DNA from: Breviolum minutum Mf 1.05b.01
Taxonomy: Eukaryota; Sar; Dinophyceae; Suessiales; Symbiodiniaceae
Assembly (NCBI GenBank): GCA_000507305.1
Contig: DF239393.1
Span: forward strand, 124,001 to 188,000
Reading direction: 5' to 3'
Length of the DNA: 64,000 nucleotides
Below are positions 1-10,629 of the stretch, piece by piece. The notes beneath the pieces are model-generated. The model was not told the origin of the DNA. It did no database searches and saw nothing but the letters and a program-made list of their open reading frames with translations. Numbering within the stretch: position 1 is the first letter of the stretch; each line of letters opens with the position of its first letter. A program made the translations under genes and the position numbers.

Positions 1-4
1 CCAA

Positions 5-118
5 ATTGGTGTTTCCGAAAATAGGGGGTACCCCAAAATGGATGGTGAAAATAATGGAACACCCTATTAAAAATGGATGATTTGGGGGGAAAACCCCACT
101 ATTTTCGGAAACATCCAT
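5..118. repeat. MITE family D, copy 1
   Basis: A near-palindromic element of about 110 bp. The left arm GGTGTTTCCGAAAATAGGGG pairs with the right arm ending CTATTTTCGGAAACATCC. Inside, AAAATGGATGG and ATGGATGATTTTGG recur as in copies at 43087 and 53921. It has no coding capacity. Confidence 0.7.
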
Positions 119-367
119 ATATTAGAAGCATATCTAGATTTTAGATGTTTTTAGGTGATTTGAAGGTGTATATACTGAATTAACATCATTTAACCATATA
201 TACATATATGTGCGTGTGTGTGCGTTTATGCAAAAGATATAATTACGTATATTTCTGAATATGCATGTATATCGTATAGAATTACATATATATATATACA
301 TATTCATATATTATAGTGTGCGATTTTCCCAGGACAAAAGGTACAGTAGCAGGATTCAAGTCGGTAC

Positions 368-3300
368 AAGAACAATCGGCCCGCCTCATCCAGCGATGTT
401 CCTCCATGAAAAGCCCAGCTCAAGAATTCCAACAAACCTGGGGAATTTCTACGTTGCTCAGCGCAGGATGCCATTCTGTTGATGGTTCAGAAATCCGACG
501 ATCACCACTTGATATGGTAGTTTATCCCATTATTTACGGGGTTTCGTACATGTCAGGTGGTGCAGGATTTTCCATCAACAGTAGGATTATTCTGGTAGCC
601 CCCTAGAAGGCAAGGACCCCTATACAGTACCTGGTATACAAGCGGTTTTTTACTGCCAATTGGGTGCATATACGCTGCCTACCACCTTTTACAAGAACCT
701 CAAAAATCCGTTGAGGATGGGATTGTCGGATTGCCTTTTTTTCTGTAAGGGAAATTTCAATCCACTAGGTCCGCTGGTCCTCAAAGAAATTTTGAGTCCA
801 TACAATACCATAAAGTTATCCCATTAGTAAAAAATCCATATGCGCTTAGAAATCTGATGGTGATCTCTAAATCGCTCATAAGGGTTGGAATTTTCAATCC
901 AGTTTTGGGATGGTCCAACTCAAGACAATCCGTCGTCGTTTTCACCTACTGACACCCCAAAAAAAATCGAGGAGGTCCAACAGGTTCCTCCGACTCTACT
1001 TTGGACAACTACTCCTCACTTAAAAAGCATCCGAAGCAGCGTATCTAGCTCCCTCTTAAAGGAATATATCTTAGATAGATATCCCGAAAGCTGCTGGCGA
1101 ATTTCCTCTAAAATTTTGGACCGACACCACGGAAAATTGGTGGGGAAGGCCCGTGACCTTGTAAGTTGTTGGAGCTCAAGTCCAATTCCATCTCTTGCAG
1201 CTTTTCACCTGACAGCGATTTGTGGAGTGCAGGTCATGATGGTTGGGTTGCGAAAAATAGATTCAGTTCGCACCTGGTTTTTTTTCAGGTGAAAAAATAT
1301 CATATGCAAAATATATCAAAATAGTTGTAGGTCGAAAAAGCGTAAAGCAGTTCTAGGATGATGGCAGGTTGCTTTCAACATGCAAGTGGGATCTATGAAT
1401 CCTGCATCTGACTTCAGCAACCTTGAAAATATGTATTGAAAGACTGGAAAATTCCTTTCTGATTTCATGAGGGAATACCTAGAACCCAAATGACCCTTGT
1501 TTTGGAAGATTTGACCCACAAAAAGGAAGGTCAAGCGGTCAACCCCTTAAAATAGAGGTCAGTTGAGTTCTAGGTATATGTATATATATTTTTTGTAAAC
1601 CCTTGCAGACATCATTGCTAAGTAGAACTTGGTCTCCCAGGAAACTACTAAGTCAACCAACGGTCCCCGAAAACCTGTGGAGAAGGCAAAGAGGTAGCAC
1701 CGTCGCTTCTGTTGCTGTGCTTGTCGAAGGCATTCAAACCTCGGGGAGGAGAAAAACTATGGGTGCAGTAAAAGACCTACCCTTCCTCCCATCAACATGG
1801 AAGTGAACAATGGTTCCTTGCAATAGGATCGTTACCTTTCAAATACAGCCATTTTTCACTGAACCATGATTGCGGGTTTCACCTCTGAAATCACCAAAAC
1901 CAAAGTTTAATGAATGCAACAAACCCTCCAAAAAAATCAGCCCCTGGATAATTTTTTGGAGATTAAAAAATTCTTGGAAGAAACCATCCAGGTTCTATTC
2001 GTTCCAACCTTTTTTGGCAACGGAAAAACTTCATGACACTACCCCCAGGCGTTGGTTGGAGTTGAGTCGACCAAGGTACACCAAAGCCTTGGCCACGGTT
2101 TCTGGTTCACCACCTGCAGCCATGATTCGATGCATCACTTAGCAGAAGTGGGAGTTCCGGACAGTAGTACACGGTTGATGGCTCAGAAATCCGGCGCTCA
2201 CGTCAGTTGATCTGGTGTAAATATCCCATGATTTACGAGGTTTTTCCTACATGTCAGGTGGTTTTCTCACCCCGGATTTCTGAACCATCAAAACCGTTCA
2301 AGGCCTTTTGAGGGGTCCCCCCTCAGCCTTCCCCACAAGGTGAAACCCCACATCTTCAATGCAGGACCTTTTGGGATCGGCCCTTTAAAACCAGCGACTC
2401 AACGACGGCGCCTTTGCGTCCCATACTACCACTGGTGTCCAAGCATAAGATCAACGGTCCATTTTCGCCCGCCGGGCGCATCTGGGAAAACGGATAAGGT
2501 GGTGGAACTTCTGGGAAGTTCAACTGATTTTGGGGAAGGCGTTTCCATAGGGTTTTTTGGAGGACCTTCTAGAAGCTACCAAAACGGCTTAGATAGGCGA
2601 GAAGATGCGGAAAGTTTGAAAGGAGTGGAAGAAGAAAGTTTTAGGCAATATGAGCAAATATTAAACTCCTGGGAACTAATATATCCCATCCCAGCCGGCG
2701 CTTTTGAAGATGATTTTCCTTTTCCCAAGGTGGGATATGTTGGTTCCCTGGAGGGTAGTGATCAGGAGGGTGGCGGTAAAAGAAGTGCATAGGTTCCATT
2801 TGGGTCTCAACAAGGCATTATCTTGAGCATCTTGGAAACATTGAAAGATGCAAAATGCGATGAAACACAGTTCATGGACAAGAAACAGCCACATTCATAT
2901 ATATATATAAGTCTCGGTAAATACAAATATAAATGTAAATATAAATACAAATATATTACATACCATTTTCCCATGGGATCCTATGGGGATTCACTGAGGA
3001 AAAAAAAACAAGCCCTGCCCCCTGCCCCTTCAACCTGTAACGGCCCGGGGCACCTCTTCTGACAACAACTCGCGTGTAGGAACGTCCAGCCAGGCGGCAC
3101 GGTTGTAACTCAACAAGGATTGCTCCAAGCGTCGCGAATGGTGCAAGGCCCTGCCAAAAGGTGGGCCCATGTTCACCAGTCACCAGTCATGGGGTTATAA
3201 ACCCTGTAAGTTTGTAAGGTTGTAGGGTAAGTTACCTCACCCCATTTATAGCTGCTGACGGGGCCTACCTTTCTTTTTGGATGTTTTTTTTTGAAAAATG

Positions 3301-4747
3301 GTGGCCTCTTGGATACCTGAAAGAACAGCAATGGAATATGACCTTCATTTAGGGTCCGTTTTGGAGCCTGCTATTCTTGGTTTGTGACTGGTGGCTTTGT
3401 GCATACGTCAAATACACCCCCGGAAGTTCAACAGTTCACCCCTCAAAAAGGATAGGATCGTCTTCCAACCATCATTTTTGCGACGGCTATGTTACACTTC
3501 GGGGGTGTAACTAACCAGTTGTTTAGGTTGAAACAACAGTTTTGTTGGTTGGAACAGGTTGATACCATTTTCCATCAGTCAGACGAAGTCATGATTCAAG
3601 ACTCATCCAGTTGAAAATAAGCTTTAATGTTGATGAAATGACCGTTTTTGGGGAGGATTCCCATAGTACTACCACCCTTGAAAAATTAATCGCCACGTCA
3701 AACCCCAGCAGCAGTACTGGTGAGCCTGACAGAACGATGACGGCGACCATAGACCAGCAAATGCGCCTGGTGAAGTGTTGGCGAGGGACCTTTGCAATGG
3801 AGGTTGCTTATATCCCTGACATCCTGGCAAAATGCTACATAGAAACCCTTAAATCTCAGAAAAATTGAAGACTTATATGACTCATATCGACCTCTGTGTC
3901 TTCTTTTCTTTGAACAGAAGATAAAAGAATGTATACTGTACCTTTTCAAGGCCCACCCCAACCTCCGCAAACACCTCTCACCCTCATTTTCACCTAGCTT
4001 CTGACTTTTTAGTTCCCCAGTTTCATGACATTAGTAAGGAACCACATCATCCTCCCCTCCGAAAGTCCATCAAAAATTGAATAGGACATTACCCAAACGG
4101 ACCCCGTTTAGTAAATTGCTGTTGAGCTATTAGATGTATTAGATACTCAGGGTTAGGTTGGTCGGTGCAGTGGGTCCTGTTGGAAATAAGCAGGGAAACG
4201 GAGAGACAACCCTTGAGATGGGGGCCCCTTCATAATCAATCCCATGTATACACCATATATCACGTATAGCTATTTATTGGTATATCAATCCCCTTTTTCC
4301 AAGTAAACAGCCGCTAAAACCCCTCCATCCCAAATGTTTTCCAACCGTTTTCCCTATGATGTTAGGCCATACTTGGACAACATCATCCCAGCACTTGTAA
4401 CTGGTTAATAATTAACCATGTTGATTGTTTCCGTCCCCTAAATATGAAGTCATTCCCCTTCCAAATTCCAAATGGCCTAAATTCATGGCTTAGAAATGGG
4501 CGTTGATCCCAACTACTTACTAAATGGGGCGATCCTCCAAGTAGCTCCTCACATCGGTCCGAACCTCTATGGGCATCATCAACTCCACCGAACCACTGCG
4601 TGTCAAGCCCTCCGTCTGCGTGGGAGCTGAGGTGGAACGCGCCACACCTGCTGGACCTACCAGCTCCTGGCAAAATGAGACAGAATCCCAAGAGCTTCAA
4701 GCTGGAAATGGTACGAAAGATGTTCCTTACATCAGCATCATCATCAG

Positions 4748-4809
<62 letters not shown>

Positions 4810-4840
4810 CCATCACCATCACCATCACCATCACCATCAC

Positions 4841-4888
<48 letters not shown>

Positions 4889-7800
4889 TCATCATCATAC
4901 ATCATCATCACCACCAAACTCCTTTAAAAAAGATCAAACCTTTCCCACCCAAGCCACTCCACCCAAAATAACTACCCCAACTGACCACCTCCTCCTCTCC
5001 CGGCAGCCATCGTCTAGTGCCCTTCACTGCTGCACGCCGGCCGATACGGTGCACCAGCTTCCTAGGCGATGTCGAATCACCCAGTGACCACCACCTTTAA
5101 GACGGCTTCCTAAGATAGTAAACCACATCTTCATATGATCTTATATACCTCTTCATGCAGTACGTCCACAAACAGTGTGTGTATATTAAGTTTATATATA
5201 TATATATGCCATGGTGTGAATATATCATCAAATAAAAAACCTTGAGACCAGCTTGATGCCCAACCTCAACTCAGGTAACTTCGCTAGGGTTTGGCGGAGC
5301 TCCCGCGCCGCGCGCCAGCCCTTGAGGGCAAGGGACCCAACGGTTGCAGGTGTGTTTTATCGGGGATTTACCCCTATTACTCCCCCAGGAAAAATGGAGG
5401 GTTGTCAAAACACCCTCCACAATATGGGTTATATATATATATATATAAGTAGAAATAAGCCCAAAAAAATGCGGGAAATGCGGGGAACCCCATCATATAC
5501 CTTAAGGTCAAAATAGATGGCACAAATACCAAAAGGTAGCTTAATATTGGGTCCCAAATTCAACCAATATGTAGGGACTGTGCTGGCTGTTCTTTTCAAC
5601 TATGTCTGGAATCCTGAAACAGATCCCATTGCTTGCCACTGAAAGCATTTCTTCCACCTGCACATGTATCTTCACCAAGTTGTACATCTCTCTTATGGCA
5701 CAGTTTTGCGACACACACAAGCTGGGAGTTGTCCCAGTTGCCATACCATGGCATGTCTGATACTTGGGGAAGATAGCAACCAGCAGCTTCCTTCCACCCT
5801 GCCACCATTCCACCCAGCCTCGCTACAATGCCAGGGTGCCTCGCCCGCTGTAAAATGCTGTGCCAAGGCTTGCGCACCTCCCAAACCAAAGGCCTCTTCC
5901 TGAGAAATGGCAATAGGGATAAACTCATCACACCAATTCCCTAGGGGTTTATATGCAATTCCATACTGCTATATACTACTAATACATATTCAACGCCATA
6001 GTAGGGTTTTATGTGCCCATTGTAAGGATTCCCTATTAATTAAGAGAGGAATGGGTTTTCCCATGCATGGAACCCCCTGAAGTCATGTGAAAAACCTGCA
6101 AATCTCTGGGGCAAGTTTGTTTTTACCGCTATTTTTTTGGGGTAGATTGTTAAAAGCCTGTTTCAAAAACGCAAATGTGGAATGGCTTTGAACTTGATTT
6201 TAGGTACTGTTGATGCTTCAGAAATCAGGCAGAAAACACCAGTTGAGATGGAGAAGATCCTGTTTTTTTTTCAACCTCTCACATGTTTTCAACCAGTTTC
6301 ACAGACATTCACAGCTGATAACAGCTGGTGATTTCCCATCCCAAGAGACACCACTTCACCCAGTCCTGCCATCACCGAGGCTCAGCTTCATTCAGAGCCT
6401 CCACTGCAGGTTCCCAGTCCTCACGGAACTCCTCCATCAACTCCTGGGGGAAGCTGCGGGAAGCTATCGAAGATGGAAGGACTCCCAAAAAAGTGGCAGT
6501 TTTTCTGTACTCCAAACCTATAGAGATGATAGAGGTTTCTACAGGTTGTTGTGCCAAATTGTGTTCCATTTTCTGGCGAAAGCAATTGGCTTTGGCGAGG
6601 TTGACATTCATTCCAAAGTTGACGAGTTCGCGGAATTTGCACACGATCTATGCTGTATCTTACTTACTGCATCTGGAACATCATTCTCTGATCACCGAAA
6701 CGACCCGATGCTCAACTCTCCTTTTCTGCGGATTCTCTCATCCAATCTCACTTCGGCTAAGTGACGGAAACACCGCCACACCCCCTTCCCCCCTTCACCA
6801 ATCCCCAGCAACGACGCCGGCACCAGGGACTATAGGATCCGGGGGCTTTATTGGCGGGGCGGGCTGGTCCAACGAACCCAGCAGCCCACGGTTGGAAACC
6901 ACGCCACCGGAAAACATATTGTTTTTTTCCAGTGGCGTTTTGGGGTTGGAAAAGCACCCTGCAGGAAGCTAGACGCACAGAACCGTTCCGGCCTGGAGTG
7001 AAGCCCCCAAAAGTTGGGTCCCAATTCCGATGCCCGAAAGATCAAGGTGCTGAGTGCTGATAAAATAGTCAAGAACAGCAGCCCCATGGCATCTGCTATC
7101 ATGGCCAGTTTTTGTTTTAAAATCAGTAGCCAGCTTTTACACTCCATATTTTCAGCATGTTTAGAAGGCCACGACGAGACCAGTTCAGTTTCTGTGATGT
7201 AACTTTTTTGTACAGGCAGCCATGATGTTTTTCAGGAATCCCCATCCCTCTTTCCCTGCCAAACATGAAGACACAAACATTGTACCTTCATCTATGCCGA
7301 GGCCGATTTCTTTTTTGCTGAGCCCGAGCTCCATAAACCTTGCTTTCCATGATGAATGGTGGAGGATTCGGGGCTAACCCTCACCAGGTGTTCCAGGATG
7401 CAACCTCCCTCCCCAAAACCAAGCAACCCAGCTAAGAGATGACATGTCTAATCATCTAATCTTAAGCAACCATGAAATCAACACCTAATCCTCTTGATTT
7501 TTTCGGGTCCCTAATTTTCCCGGCTGGCAATTTTTTCGTTCAGGTCCCTGAAGCTGAAACCACTAGGAAGTTGAGTTAAATATCTCCAGTTCCGCACTTG
7601 ACCTTGATCTGACAGGCCCTACACTGAAAGCTGCTCCGGCCCAAGGGCCCTCCTGTGCCAAAGGGGCCGCCCCATAGCCTAGAAAAATGGGTACATGTGT
7701 CCACTTGGATGTTCCCTGCCCGGCAACCCACAGATTTTGGAAGGAAAAAAATCAAGGAGAGAGAGATCTTTTTTTTTTTCTGATAGTAGGGTGTGTATAA

Positions 7801-9836
7801 TTGTGTATATATATATGTATATTCTAGAGTAGGTGGTGGTTTCAACCCATTTGAAAAATCTGCTCATCAAATTGGATGAGTTCTCTAGGTAGAGATGGGA
7901 ATCAAAATATTTGAAAACAGCACTCTTTTCGTATTTTATGGGTCAGAAGCATACGCTCATGGGTCGAGTTCATCTATTTCTGAAGGATTCGTGCATTGCA
8001 AAGTTTTGCGAAGGATTAACAAACCCAAATGTGCCCTACTATAAGGTTGATGACCATCCTTACCATAGGAAAACCATGGGAGTTGAGACCCCAGCACAAA
8101 TGCGGTCGGCCAGCTTTTATTTGATACACTTAGAAACCCTCCCCCGTGGAGCAGGTTCTAACTGCACCTTTTTTTTTGTTTAGGAAAGCGTGCAGTATGC
8201 AAGGTGAGTACACATCTTCAATGGATACATTTTCTGCTATCATAGCTGTTGGTGAACGGTAGTTGCGCAAAAGCATGAATTGTCATGCTATGTATTCCGG
8301 TACCCCTGTGCCACCAATAAGTGCAGGCCCCAAAACAAACCCACCACCGAATTGTGTTTTCGCATAGGGATCTTCTGTGTGTGGTGTTCTGCTGGCTGCT
8401 TGGGGCAGAAGATATATCATTATATATGTCTTGGTGAATCACAATCATTTTATTCACCGACCTGGATTTGACTGAACTTTCGTCAGGCAACAAGCTACCT
8501 TCAGGTATCTTTAAGGGCATTCAAATCGGCTCCTCCGCGCGCCATGATGTATCACCTCTTTCCGTTGCTGAAAAACCATCAAATTCGGTTAACTCCATGT
8601 CGGTTGCCAAGGGCAGGGCACAGCCAAGCGCCCTGACGCCAGTTGTCCCTCCAACAAAAAAAAGGACGACTTTTGCCCCATCGCAGTTCAAAAGGAATGG
8701 TATAAAACGACGGGCCAATGGAGGAGGAACTTGGCGAACTAGAGGATTAAGACAACTTCGGAGCACTGTCATAAACTTGCAGCAACCCAACAAGGTACGA
8801 ATGGGAAACTCATCTTACAAAACTTGGGATTGTTTTGGTGCCTTCCCCTCAATTTCCCAGGAACTTTTTTTTGCCACTTGGAATCCGACTTCCCATTTGC
8901 ACCCTTTCACTACCTTTGGGGAGAACACACGCGATCTCACTACAATTTGAGTAGATGTATTGAATGACTTGGCCATCTAAGCCTTTTGCTCGCTCCAAAG
9001 ATGTCATCTGGGCAACTGAGAAACAAACGGCCAAAACGAGCAATAAGTTCTCCGAGTTTGGCTGCCTTGCCGCCTTTTCAGGGGGGAACCCCACATGCCT
9101 CAAGATGGCACCGATACATCCATATCCCCAAAAAAGATTGGGTGAACTAAAACAACATCAAATTTGGGAAAACTCCCGCCCCCCCCAAAAAAAAAAACAT
9201 CGCCAAATTGGACTCTTCATGATGATTTGATTGAAAAAAGTCGGCAACTTTCAAGATCAAAAAATGGAAATATAAATCTTCAAAAGTGATATGAAGGTTG
9301 GGTATTCTTAATCAATGCTGTTGATGGTTCAAAAATCCGCGATGCATAAAACCCTGTTAATAATGGGATAAACTACCTACCAACCTCAACTGGTGATCCC
9401 CGGAATTCTGAACCATCAATAGTATTGTTAAGCTATAATGAATGTCAACTTTCTGATGGTGTTTGATTGGAAGGGCCAATTAATTCAATCAACTCTTCTG
9501 GGGGTATCCCCTAATGAAAAAGGTGAAAATTGGACATTCATTTTATATTGATTGATATTTTGTTTACTGTACCTGCTTCAACTTACAAAATGAAAGGTCC
9601 GAATCCGAAATCATGAAAAGTTGCAGTACCTCCTGCCAATTTATGATTCAAAAGCTTTGAATTTCACTTGATGCGACGTCAATATGCCACCAAAATCGGA
9701 GGAAGTCGCTGACCCTCTTTGCCTGTACCACAGGATATTGAAAATTTCCACTGCGAAAGGCCTCCAACACAAACGCGACACATGCAATCGCGTGGCTGGT
9801 GACGGTTGCAGCTGGCTTGGCAACTGATGTGCAAGA
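368..9836 (-). CDS. vWA-domain protein gene, multi-exon, 3' end off the left edge
   Basis: Exons in transcription order: 9714-9836, 8914-9007, 6799-6958, 6376-6453, 5806-5899, 5280-5320, 5021-5061, 4565-4647, one not found, 3042-3150, 2418-2481, 2080-2113, 1675-1739, 1158-1208, 368-437. Seen: consecutive exons join with matching phase, AG acceptors and GT donors, with GC donors after 5021-5061 and 2418-2481. The product has GLTRSG (exon 4565-4647), RRLEQSLLSYNRAAWLD (3042-3150), then LILCLDTSGSM, the vWA metal-site (MIDAS) motif, followed by ETVAKAL, RRCYLFAFST, LDLSSNN and FLSWAFHGGTSLDE. The order and spacing match CoxE/ViaA-like vWA proteins known from bacteria and plants, which often work beside AAA ATPases. 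The N-terminal exons (9836 to about 6376) show no known domain; 9714-9836 is the least certain. No start codon was identified, so the 5' end may lie beyond the copia element. Most introns carry a MITE copy. I am sure of the vWA assignment and less sure of each splice boundary. Confidence 0.65.
475..583. repeat. MITE family C, copy 1 (in vWA intron)
   Basis: Terminal inverted repeats CTGTTGATGGTTCAGAAATCC and GGATTTTCCATCAACAGTA enclose a core with TTTATCCCATTATTTACGGGG. It lies 37 bp upstream (minus-strand sense) of the vWA exon 368-437, inside the intron 438-1157. Family C recurs at 2171, 6206, 9316, 30886, 32870 and 33113. Confidence 0.7.
2171..2297. repeat. MITE family C, copy 2 (in vWA intron)
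   Basis: The ends are ACGGTTGATGGCTCAGAAATCC and GGATTTCTGAACCATCAAAACCGT. It fills much of the 304-bp intron between exons 2418-2481 and 2080-2113. Confidence 0.7.
2418..2481 (-). CDS. MIDAS exon of the vWA gene
   Basis: This 64-nt exon follows a CCCAG acceptor and encodes MRPAGENGPLILCLDTSGSMG. DTSGSM is the DxSxS metal-coordinating motif that starts a vWA fold; the hydrophobic run before it is the first beta strand. The best donor is GC (after GGA C), which joins in phase to exon 2080-2113 (GGEPETVAKAL). A second GC donor six bases further on (exon end 2412) would add two residues. The motif identification is firm; the exact donor is inferred. Confidence 0.7.
3413..3509. repeat. MITE family B, copy 1
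   Basis: TACACCCCCGGAAGTTCAAC at one end and GTTACACTTCGGGGGTGTA at the other, with the family core GGATCGTCTTCCAACCATC. It lies in the intron region between vWA exons 3042-3150 and 4565-4647. Family B is the commonest short element in the window. Confidence 0.6.
4732..4914. repeat. TCA/ATC trinucleotide microsatellite
   Basis: About 180 bp of (TCA)n with an interrupting (ACC ATC)n block around 4808-4842. It gives poly-Asp on the minus strand and poly-Ser/poly-Ile on the plus strand, so the open frames here are not genes. It lies in the vWA intron just upstream (minus sense) of exon 4565-4647. Confidence 0.95.
6206..6250. repeat. MITE family C fragment
   Basis: TACTGTTGATGCTTCAGAAATC followed by AACACCAGTTGAGATGG matches the left half of family C. 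No matching right end is seen. It lies in the vWA intron 5900-6375. Confidence 0.45.
7824..7893. repeat. MITE family A, partial copy
   Basis: CTAGAGTAGGTGGTGGTTTC, CAACCCATTTGAAAAATCTG and CTCATCAAATTGGATGAG match the left half of family A, and the copy ends with CTCTAGGTAGAG. It lies in the long vWA intron 6959-8913. Confidence 0.5.
8468..8795 (+). other. Open segment of uncertain coding strand
   Basis: A plus-strand frame is open through here. It is basic near its end (TKKRTTFAPSQFKRNGIKRR) and stops at AACAAG followed by GTACG, a good donor. The minus strand is also open and equally protein-like for about 90 codons. It sits inside the inferred vWA intron 6959-8913, whose flanking exons join in phase without it. 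It could be an alternative exon, an unrelated gene on the plus strand, or chance. I assign no function. Confidence 0.2.
9316..9424. repeat. MITE family C, copy 3 (in vWA intron)
   Basis: TGCTGTTGATGGTTCAAAAATCC at the left and GGAATTCTGAACCATCAATAGTA at the right form a clean inverted repeat. It lies between exons 8914-9007 and 9714-9836. Confidence 0.7.
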
Positions 9837-9899
9837 CTCGGGATGCACATGTTGTCTTTGTCCCAATTAAGGGACACGTTTCAAGTTTCAACCCAGAAT

Positions 9900-10337
9900 G
9901 TCTAGGATTTCAACGAGTTTCTGCACAATTTCATATTGTCAATCAAGGAGTCAGGAAATGTTTGACTTTCAACTGTCCTTCTCTGTTCTACCCTTCATTT
10001 CTCATCTTGACGCAGTGTGCATACCATTTTTTTCGTGCCACCCTGCCGCCAGGAAAATGACTGTCTTTACAGTATATAAGTCACTCTGGCAAGGGAAGGT
10101 GAATTCAACTATACAAAATTGGGTCCACTGTGCAACGTCTGTGCCTTTATAGCACCGGTTGAGGCTGCGTTGGAGGATTATGACTGCGGCTCGGCACCAA
10201 GCTCGATGCTAGGAAATGCCTGAAGGGGCCGAGAAACTGCTAAAATAAACTAGGGGATTGAGTCAGAAGTTTTTGTTTAAAAAATATCCACCTCTCCAAA
10301 ATCGTGTTTTTGATTGTTTTTTTGATGTAATCCTTTT
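9900..10337. other. Non-coding stretch between the last vWA exon and MITE A
   Basis: No exon-like segment, RNA gene or strong repeat seen. If the vWA gene continues upstream, this is intron; otherwise it is its 5' flank. Confidence 0.4.
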
Positions 10338-10451
10338 CTAGGTGGTCGTTGAAGCAACCCACTTAAAAAATAATATGCTCGTCAAATTGGATCATCTTCT
10401 CCAGAGATCGGAAGGAAAATAAAAATATATATCTAAGTTGCCACCACCTAG
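10338..10451. repeat. MITE family A, full copy next to the copia insertion
   Basis: It starts CTAGGTGGTCGTTGAAGCAA and ends AAGTTGCCACCACCTAG, with the family core CGTCAAATTGGATCATCTTC. Read on either strand the element begins CTAG-GTGG and ends CCTAG, giving potential GT and AG intron ends. The copia target duplication begins only 7 bp to its right. Confidence 0.75.
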
Positions 10452-10458
10452 ATCATCT

Positions 10459-10464
10459 ATTAAT
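10459..10464. repeat. Target-site duplication of the copia element, left
   Basis: ATTAAT immediately precedes the left LTR and is repeated at 19068-19073 after the right LTR. This marks one integration event; copia integrases usually make 5-bp duplications, so one of the six bases may be chance. Confidence 0.75.
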
Positions 10465-10614
10465 CTGATGCACTCGGAGCAAAACCTAGTGCAAGTGCGT
10501 GCTCGCACCTTTTTGCTAAGTTCGAAGCTCAAGATGCCGGCAGTCTGCGGCGGAGACGTCTGAAGAAAGAAAACAGGACATGTGGTTGGCAACGGCAGTA
10601 GCTACATTTTCACA
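10465..10614 (-). repeat. 3' LTR of the copia element
   Basis: 150 bp, CTGATGCACTCGGAGC to TACATTTTCACA on the plus strand, or TGTGAAAATGTA to GCATCAG in element sense. It matches the other LTR at 149 of 150 positions. It is short for a copia LTR. Confidence 0.93.
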
Positions 10615-10629
10615 CTGCTCTTTTTCTTT
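10615..10629 (-). other. Polypurine tract of the copia element
   Basis: In element sense AAAGAAAAAGAGCAG abuts the 3' LTR. Such a purine run primes plus-strand DNA synthesis in LTR elements. One C interrupts it. Confidence 0.6.

Noticed and set aside
4383..5087. Open frames rich in Asp, Ser or Ile
   Set aside because: They translate the TCA microsatellite; the real content here is the vWA exon 4565-4647 in a different frame.
7580..7700. Minus-strand segment with CRACQIK as a zinc-finger exon
   Set aside because: It has splice-like ends, but flanking vWA exons (8914-9007 and 6799-6958) already join in phase, and a second frame is equally open.
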